NCBI GenBank assembly: GCA_037367355.1
Contig: CM074700.1
Coordinates: 3,224,001 to 3,288,000, forward strand
Reading direction: 5' to 3'
DNA length: 64,000 bases
Origin: Neoscytalidium dimidiatum
Lineage: Eukaryota; Ascomycota; Dothideomycetes; Botryosphaeriales; Botryosphaeriaceae
A model generated the notes under the pieces. The model saw only the letters and a list, made by a program, of their open reading frames with translations, ran no database searches and was not told the origin of the DNA. Numbering within the stretch: position 1 is the first letter of the stretch; each line of letters begins with the position of its first letter. Shown here one piece after another: positions 56,852-64,000 of this stretch. The position numbers were made by a program, and so were the translations under genes.

Positions 56852-57870
56852 AGGCGGGGCGACTGCCCACCTCGGCGGGGCAGGGCTGGTCGGTCCGCCT
56901 GTTCTTCCGGTTCGCCGGCGGCACGATGCTTCGGGGTACGCGACTCCCTACCTAATGACCTTAAGAGCAGGCATGCTGTCCTCGCTTCGGTTCCGTGGCT
57001 GGTCTCTTTGGTGTGTCTCGATGAATGTGAGTGCATGAGCTTTTTTTTTTTTTTTTGCCCAATCTTACTTTTGTGGTGAGGGAGGAGGACGGAACGCGTT
57101 CGGGATGAACAAGCTGCGCACGCGCCGAAGATTCTTCCCCAGCCCACAGCGCGCCCTCAGCCTTTATGTAAGCTTGCCTCTGCTCCACCGGTCAGAGCCT
57201 TGCATGCACAGTTGCTGCCTAGAAGTTTGACTAGTGCTCATCTCATGCCAAATTAATCTGTTCGTGCCTTTTACATGACAGCCTTGCCGCCTGCTTGTCT
57301 CGGCACCACTAGTGAAGCCTCTAGTTTCTTTGCCAGACTGCGGCTACCACTATGCTCTGATTGCCTAATCCCCCTGAAGCAGTAGGCAATCTTTTAATTT
57401 TCCTGAGAAAGTTTTCTCTTTTTGCAGAAATACCAAATGCGTGAAGCACGGTATCGTAATACATTTACGGGTTAGTAGTTTACTTATGATTGGAGCAGGC
57501 GTTCGGCTAGATTTTTGCCGAGCCGCATCTGCGGTCGCATCTTCGTCACTCCGCGTCTTCATCTCCGCAATCCTGCGAACCCACACGAACCTCATCACTG
57601 TCGGTTGCGTTTAAATATGGTCCGTACCAAAGATTTTAGCTACTATTTAATGACTCTCGCTTGTATGTTGTCGCGCAAGCTATCTCATACTTCTTCCTGT
57701 TATTTTACAGGGAAGACCTCTCTGAAAACGCATACGCCTTTAGCATCACTGCATCACCCTCAGCCTGTCCAAGACCAACTCGTTGCATAAGATAACAATC
57801 TTTGCGCTCTTTCTAAGTGTACACAGGACAGCTTGTGATGCACATACGCTGTTACATGTGGAACGTGCTC
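56852..57870. other. Intergenic, no gene seen
   Basis: Contains a T tract at about 57041-57056. Frames are short or low-quality. Confidence 0.4.
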
Positions 57871-59443
57871 TCATCCCAATGTTCCTGGACATGAACGCCC
57901 AGGGAGATTCTTAAGGTCCGCCCACAACGTGTCGCCTTCCCAATACCACGCCCGTCTGTTGAAAATGAAAAGATCTACATGCTCCAGATTAGCACAGTTC
58001 TTCACCAGCCCCTGGAAGCCCTCGGCCTGCTGTCGGGTAACTTCCTCCTGCCACGTCAGGGTAACGGATAGGGTGATTCTCTTCAAATACGAGCTGACCA
58101 TCACACACTCAAGGCGACCTCCCTGGTCGACTTTTGTACTGCTCTCCAAGAAGGAGGATATCCAGACAGCATCCAGAAGCAGGTTATTGCGGCTAACAAG
58201 ATTCACGGCGGACCTGTCGGCTGGTGCTAAGCAGACCACGGCCCGTGACCTCGTCGGTCAGAAGGCCTACCGGCGACGCGTCTGCTTGGTGACGATACCC
58301 CCATAGCCATCGAACGTAACCGGGGAATACGAGGAGCATTTCATATATCCTGTTCCTGAGCTCCGCTGGGAGATTGAGAAATCTAAAGGGCTCCGATTTG
58401 CTGACGATGCCGGCGCCGCCGGGGCCGATTCCGAACAACCTCCGTAGATCCGCGAGAAGCTGATAGTCCGCTGTTTTATGTGGCACGAACCGAAACGATC
58501 CCTGGTAGCTCTCGAAGTCGCCAAAATGGATGGTCCGTAAATGCACATCTCCAGCGGCAGTAATGTTGATCCGTTCGGTAATATCTCCTTTACATCTATT
58601 TTTCGTCAGGCTTGCACCGCTGGTGTGGAGAAATCGTATGGCGGATTCCATTTGATGCAGCATCTCCTTCCTTTGCTCCATTGGGATCTCTTCAACGTTC
58701 AGATGGCTCAAGGTTGGAGCTATTTGACTGGGCTCCACCCACTCGTAAAGTACCGCTTGCAGGTTGGACGGGCTGAGTCGTGAGTATATAAGCCCTGAGA
58801 GCCGTGCTATGGATCCAGGAATTCCTGGTGTGTTGGTAATTCGTTTCCAGGCTCGCACTTCTTCCAGGAAGACACTGCAATCCCCGTATTCCAAAGCTCC
58901 CTCGGGCACGTAGCAGCCGAAGCGACGACCGTCAACGGAGACCAAAAATTGTGTCTCTGACGTCCTCTCCAAAACAAAAACCATCCCCCACTCATACCAT
59001 GGAAGATCGGAGTCTTGGTACTGTACTCCGGTGAAGAACTCATCGACCCGACCGGCGCGGGTGGGTGTTTCGAGCTGAAGGCTTCTATGGACTACGCGCG
59101 CACTCACGTTCCAGACGTGAAGGAAATCCATAAGGCTGGAGTTCTCGCGGTTGCAGGCAATCAGCGGTTTCCCGCAAATTGGTCGAAGCATCCGAGCGAG
59201 TTCGCGGAATATTATCCCTTTGTCCAGAGTCCGACTACGGAGAGAAATTGAAGAGATTGTGAAGGGAAAAAGAGATCCAGAACAAACAAAGTCGAACCGT
59301 CTCCCGCCTACGAGGAGGCAAATAGTGGTCTGATCCGGCCCTCTGGTATTAACAAAGTCGATAACGTCGAACTCAGCGGGAAAGGGTGGAGACAACCCGC
59401 TCATGCAGCAGCTGTAAAGTAAAGAACTCGTTTCAGGAACCAT
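57871..59443 (-). CDS. Pseudokinase-like plus F-box-like protein with a frame break
   Basis: From the Met at 59443 (MVPETSSLLYSCCM) a frame of 416 codons runs to a stop near 58193. The middle part resembles a divergent fungal protein-kinase fold: ESAIRFLHTSGASLTKNRCK corresponds to the catalytic loop with HRD replaced by LTK, and IHFGDFES to the DFG segment. No P-loop Lys region is obvious, so catalysis is unlikely. Residues about 356-371 read LNLPAELRNRIYEMLL, the hallmark of fungal F-box-like/2EXR domains, and LLSTSRQVRRE follows as usual. The expected continuation (RNNLLLDAVWISSFL ... NCANLEHVDLF) lies in the next frame, ending at 57871, so one extra base or two lost bases near 58190-58215 break the gene. 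It may be a pseudogene, or the sequence has an error. Confidence 0.5.
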
Positions 59444-60066
59444 GGTAGATGGAGGATCTCTATGTAGTTGGAAAAAAGCTGCATCTGCTCCTGCTCTCCT
59501 GAAGTGACAAAGCCATATATATGTGCATGCGTGAGGTTGGGTCACCGTGAGATTGCTTGCATGTCCATCCTGCCGCCCGCCTATGGCAGGGGTAGGCGAT
59601 GGTGTTTTCCGCTCCATCACATTGGCCAGTGCTTAGCTGTGCCGCAAATGAAACCACGGGAACACAAGAGGACCTTGACCCACGCGCAGCTCTCCGCTCA
59701 TGCTCTCGGATGAATGACTCGCATGTTCCAGGTCACTGCATGAGTATCGTTCGAAGCTTGCAGAGGGCTATCACTGGCTTGGGTGCCGGAATAGGCATCA
59801 TAAGGTTGAGCGTGCTGATCACCACGGATTCATTTCTTTCTACGAAGGCTGGGGAGAGCTCTTGCATGAGAGCGACCTTGGTATTAGCTACTTTGGGATG
59901 GTCGCCGCCGCATGAAAGTACAGGCAGGAGCAGGGAAAAGACGGAAGCTCTCGTTTCATCAGAGGCTATCAGAAGCTGTCACAGGCACCTCGCACAGCCC
60001 TCCTGCGGTATTGATCCTTGCCATAGTCTTCATCGAGGCAGCCGCAGGGTTCGCAAAGCTTGAACC

Positions 60067-60067
<1 letters not shown>
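59444..60067. other. Intergenic, no gene seen
   Basis: Short frames only. Confidence 0.4.
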
Positions 60068-60123
<56 letters not shown>

Positions 60124-60147
60124 TGTGTGTGTGTGTGTGTGTGTGTG
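60068..60147. repeat. Compound (AG)n(GT)n microsatellite
   Basis: AG dinucleotides from 60068 to 60120 followed directly by GT dinucleotides from 60121 to 60147. Confidence 0.97.
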
Positions 60148-61819
60148 AGTAGTGCTTATGATGAGGTTGCCACTAGCGGATTTGCCGACTGAACAGATGA
60201 GTTACAATAGGCGGATCCACTAACCGATAGGATGGTGTTACCATAGCCATACCCACTAATTGAGAGGGCGGGATTTTTTCTGCGCATCAGAGGTGAGAGT
60301 GAGGCGCGTCCGGGTTGATGGGACATGACGCGCTAGATTTCTGCGGTAGCATCGGCTGTAAGTGCCGTTTGGTTATTTCGAAGATGGCTTGGAGTACTCA
60401 TTATTTGATTGGCGCATGGGCGTGGGTGGGCATAGCGCACCGTGGCGTCCTGCCGCCCTGTGGGGCCAAATCCCAGCTACAGACGAATGGCTGAGTCGTG
60501 CGTCGCCTGTACGTCTTGTCCCCCCGTTTCTCCTTTCTGTGCCGTTCGCAAAGCCCCCCGTTGCAACCTGTCATTCTGTGGGGCCAAGCCAGCGATGGCA
60601 CGACATCCTATTTGTGGCTGCAGGTCAATAGCTGAGACGTGCATCCTTTATCGCTTTTCTCCTTGGGTTCGTCAGGCATCTGAAGCTTCCAGGATCATGA
60701 TCAGAGCCAACCTAGCATTATGCTCCACCATCCGCAACGAGGCCGGAAAAGACTGAACCTAGCTTTAGATGCGCAAAAAGTGAGCCCGGCACGAGCGTGC
60801 CGTATTATGACGCAGCTTAATGCTGTTTTTTCTGCACTCCCAACCCAGCATGGGGAAGATACGGTTTCATAGCAAAATTACTTCTACTCGCTCAATACAC
60901 CATCGGATCGCAGCTGTTGGACCACCTGTGGAGGGTGGTGATATGCAAAAGGACAAATGGCGTTAGACATTTTTCGGGGAGGCTTGCAGTTCAACTCCGC
61001 ATCCGAATCCTACGATGGCACATTTGCAGTTAGGCGTAACATAAACAATTGTAAAACTCCGGGGATCTACAACATAATTGCGGCCAAAAGACTGGAATAT
61101 GCTACTTCTATAGTTCTATACTTTGCCGAGCTTGTGTTGTGTATACTTCGTGCAGGTCCCCCGGATGAAGAGGGCGCGGCCAGACAAAAAAAAAAAATAA
61201 CACCCCCACCAGAGGACGATTCCTCAACACAGTATCTCTGAAGCCGGAAGACTGACAAACAAAGAAAGCCACATTCTCTTACTTATTGAGATGAGCCGAA
61301 CTAAGGGTAGTCGAGGCCCTTCGATTTGTTCTTTTCTTTTTTCAGAATAAAGAGAAACCAATGGATCCTATTCTCGAGTACTCCAGAGTTGTAAGAGAAG
61401 CATGGATCTGTAAGTGACCCACCTGCATGGCTCAAGCCACCGCCAGAGGGTCATGCAAGAACGGAGGTATTCGGAAAGTGGGCCAGCTCTGGCAGCCGCA
61501 CTTGGCGCATGACCCCGGTTGTCACTCACATGAGACTTCCCATCCAGATCGGCTCTTTTTTTTTTTTTTTTTTTTTTTTGAAAATAAACAACTGGCTTTC
61601 AGGAACATGCCGTCTGGTAATGGCGCTTGCCGGTATGCTGCACTTCACCCTCCCCTGGAAGGTGCGCAGTCGGCGCATTTCTGCCATCCACCTTCTGTCC
61701 CGCCTGTTTGATCTCGTCTCGCGGTCCACACCTGGCTTACCCGGAAACCGACATTCACCCAGCTACCGATATATAGACCGTGAGGACCCTTCGGAAACTA
61801 CGAGGACAACGCAATCAAC
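60148..61819. other. Intergenic with a 20-base T tract
   Basis: T homopolymer at about 61557-61579 in the promoter region of the next gene. Two loosely similar segments both beginning ctgtggggccaa (about 60459 and 60577) may be an old duplication. No gene seen. Confidence 0.4.
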
Positions 61820-62658
61820 ATGCTCTCATACACAGTTGCAATCATTCTATATCTTGCACAAGCATCTACCGGCCACTCCTGGGTTGATGACGCATGGAAG
61901 CTGACTGGGACAGGAAATATCACGGGCCGTCCTGGATACGCCCGGGGGAACGGTGGGTGAAGCTAACATTTGATACGAGGATAAAATTGCTAATAAGAAT
62001 AGTCCCTCGTGTTCTCCCTTTGCCAACACCCTCCCCGAACCCGGCGTTTAGTGACTTTGCTATGCAGAACCTCATACCTCCAGTAGGGCGTTCGGAAATC
62101 ACTGAGGCCGATCTCATTTGTAAGTCGACCCAACAGATAACGAACGTGACAGAGTACAGTCCCATGCTGCAAGCTACTGCTTCGACGAGGGTCCTCTTAA
62201 GGTATCAAGAAAACGGCCATGTGACTTTACGTACGAGAGATAATAGCGGGAACGCACCCAGAAAGCCGACAACTGGCACAGTCTGGGTCTACGGTACGAT
62301 GGCTCCTGCATCCCAGGACACGCTAATGAATATACATGGGGTGTGGAACAATGCAGGGACAGGCGGTGATGGTAGAGGTGTCCTTTTGGCGAAAGCGCCG
62401 TTCGACGATGGCGTGTGCTATCAAGTAAATGATAGTGAGGAGTCTGCGCGGCGGCAGGCCCTCCCGCAGCGAGCGCATACGGAAATGGAAGGCAGGGACC
62501 TCTGGTGTGGGATAGAGCTACAGCTACCTTCGAATTTGGTCGCTGGCAGTGTGTATACACTTTACTGGGTCTGGGAGTGGCCAACGCTACTAAGTGAACA
62601 GCCTCAAAAATGGAAGCCGGAAGACTACACGACATGCATTGATATTGAAATAGTATAG
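61820..62658 (+). CDS. Secreted LPMO-like protein (DUF7492 type)
   Basis: Two exons, 61820-61952 and 62003-62658, with a 50-base intron (donor GTGGGT, branch GCTAAT, acceptor AATAG), giving 262 residues. The signal peptide MLSYTVAIILYLAQASTG ends directly before HSWVDDAW, so the mature protein should begin with His19. An N-terminal His after cleavage is the copper-brace feature of lytic polysaccharide monooxygenases and relatives. The rest follows the pattern I associate with fungal DUF7492 proteins: FSDFAMQNLIPP, LLRYQENGHVTL with a second candidate His, GTGGDGRG, FDDGVCYQVN, GRDLWCGIELQLP and SVYTLYWVWEWPT before a TTCID end. Copper binding and substrate are not proven; the family assignment is from memory of the pattern. 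No GPI anchor or carbohydrate module. Confidence 0.75.
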
Positions 62659-62715
62659 ACTATATAGCCAATCGCCCGTTCGCATCGGGTCGGACCCGTC
62701 AGCCGTCCAAAACTC

Positions 62716-63462
62716 TCAGGTCGACCTTCTTTTTAATTGTGGTTTACCATCCTGTTTATCGCCCTCCATGTCATTTGCAGATCGTTTACCACTTGAATTC
62801 CTTCCGGCTGAGCTTGGGTTGGGACGAACCCTCTGAAGCGTGCCTTCTGTAACATTTCTCGGACAAGGCTTGTCATTCCGGTGCGGAGGAATGACAGACT
62901 GTCCCAGGCGGCAAGGCTCTCTGGAAGCGTCCCCACCGTCGACGCCGTCGAGAGACGCACCGACCCCATCTCCGGAACCATCACGCATTTTCTTCACAGA
63001 ACACTCGGATGCGGGGAGAGTTTCCACTGCTGAGCCAGAGAAGTCATCATCGCTCTCCTGATCGTACTGGCTTGCAGATTCAGAGTCATCGGCTTCGGTG
63101 TCACTTCCGATGCCTGGCGGGTTGACAGGAGCTGATTTCAAGTAAGCAGTTGATCTCTCAAGGTTCAGGTATACTTTATATTTACGTATATCTGGCTTAG
63201 TGTCAATCTTGACGCTGAACACGGCCTCTTTAGTCTCAAGTTCCCTCGCGTGGGATGCGATAATAGGGATAAGCTCTTTAGGGAATGCTGGGTTATCCCT
63301 ATATTGTAGCCTTAGAATGCGCTTGTCATAAGACGTCCAAATATCAAACAGCAACTCTGGGGTGGCATCAATGGAGGTCGTGTTCTTCGCCACTGTAGTG
63401 GCATATGTCAGTGTGCTTACGACCTTGATTTTGGAAAGACTGGTCCTTACTACGGGTTCCAT
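62716..63462 (-). CDS. Hypothetical protein with acidic middle and basic tail
   Basis: Single exon, 248 residues, start MEPVVRTSLSKIKVVSTLTY. The first ~115 residues look folded (LFDIWTSYDKRILRLQYRDN; YKVYLNLERSTAYL). They are followed by an acidic Ser/Asp/Glu linker (residues about 120-145) and a polar, basic C-terminus ending KPQLKRRST, compatible with nuclear localisation. No known domain recognised. It is convergent with the LPMO-like gene, the stops being only 58 bases apart. Confidence 0.6.
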   Translation of the reverse strand: MEPVVRTSLSKIKVVSTLTYATTVAKNTTSIDATPELLFDIWTSYDKRILRLQYRDNPAFPKELIPIIASHARELETKEAVFSVKIDTKPDIRKYKVYLNLERSTAYLKSAPVNPPGIGSDTEADDSESASQYDQESDDDFSGSAVETLPASECSVKKMRDGSGDGVGASLDGVDGGDASREPCRLGQSVIPPHRNDKPCPRNVTEGTLQRVRPNPSSAGRNSSGKRSANDMEGDKQDGKPQLKRRST

Positions 63463-64000
63463 GGCTTTGAATTTTCTGATTACGGCTTGCTTTACTGTCG
63501 TGTGGTACTATAGGATCTCATTAGACTGGCCACCGTTCTGGATAGAAACCTTGGTCGGGAAATACCGAGAGAGGAAGATGAAGGCTGCGGCTTGTCGTTA
63601 AGGCCCAATCCTCTGGGAGCGTTTGGGCGGCGGATTCTTCTCATCGGAGCCTTCTCGGAGAAGCTTGTGTTAAAGAGCCGCTGAAAGGGCATTGCTTCGT
63701 GATAATTGACTGAACAATTCTAAATGGTTCGCGTATTGCAAGTGAGTGGACTGGAGGCAATAGTTCGGGAATGAGGAGCCTTATATTCGCAGCCCTCACC
63801 CTTATGTGTTCATGGGACGGCATATCAAAGAAGCTACGTCCCGTGGCAAAGGTCCATATTCGGAGCCCCCGAAGACCGATTTCCTGGAAAGAGTTGGCGT
63901 AGACAGGTTAGGCGAGACTTACGCGTCGTTGAAATCCAGGAAAGTGCATCATGCCCTTGCAAATACAGTCAATGGCTGCACTTCTATCCATGCGCGACCC
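63463..64000. other. Right edge, no gene seen
   Basis: Promoter side of the preceding minus-strand gene. Short frames only; a gene may begin beyond the window. Confidence 0.4.

Noticed and set aside
60442..60756. Two segments starting ctgtggggccaa, possible duplication
   Set aside because: Similarity is patchy and fades after a few tens of bases; too weak to call a repeat.
1..64000. CRISPR arrays, tRNA and rRNA genes
   Set aside because: No spaced direct-repeat array of that form was seen, and no cloverleaf or rRNA signature was recognised by eye; a covariance-model scan could still find a tRNA.

Overview
The window is nuclear DNA of a filamentous ascomycete (Pezizomycotina). The signs are short spliceosomal introns of about 47-240 bases with GTANGT-like donors and CAG/TAG acceptors, typical fungal families (SHMT, type I metacaspase, DHR2-type helicase, spherulin-4 protein, salicylate-hydroxylase-like monooxygenase, trypsin-like protease), a Tad1-like LINE and a Ty3/Gypsy element, and strong C-to-T decay in CpA context (repeat-induced point mutation, RIP). 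I cannot name the genus; Dothideomycetes or a relative is a weak guess.

Layout. 1-12.6 kb is gene-bearing: the 3' end of a Q-rich protein gene, a possible small membrane protein, a four-cysteine secreted protein, a six-exon FAD monooxygenase, a seven-exon metacaspase, and a four-exon cytosolic SHMT. The last two are divergent across a 1.8 kb GC-rich spacer. 13.2-20.6 kb holds a local family of RING-type genes: four open ones, all with Gly at the fifth zinc-ligand position, and one broken copy that keeps that Cys but lost its last Cys pair. 21.7-30.4 kb has a frameshifted NTF2/SnoaL-like secreted protein, a PPxY-motif protein, a decayed gene and repeat-rich gene-poor DNA. 30.4-38.3 kb has the DEAH-box helicase, a trypsin-like serine protease with a frame break, and a secreted spherulin-4/GH135-like protein.

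38.93-49.60 kb is a sharply bounded RIP island in which CpA and TpG are almost absent while CpG is kept. It contains a minus-strand LINE (endonuclease, RT, RNase H), a minus-strand Gypsy gag-RT fragment, a short plus-strand LINE 3' end forming an inverted repeat with the first, and the mutated 5' part of a patatin-like phospholipase gene whose 3' end lies in unmutated DNA outside the island.

49.8-64 kb has an unrecognised two-exon gene, a stretch of relic genes with stops and frameshifts (52.7-56.9 kb), a pseudokinase-like/F-box-like reading frame with a frame break, a secreted protein predicted to start with His after signal cleavage (LPMO-like, DUF7492-type), and a basic-tailed hypothetical protein. 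The genes form no operon-like pathway. The common thread is a stable housekeeping half and a transposon-affected half rich in secreted and decaying accessory genes. Exon borders were placed by eye; frameshifts could be true mutations or sequence errors.
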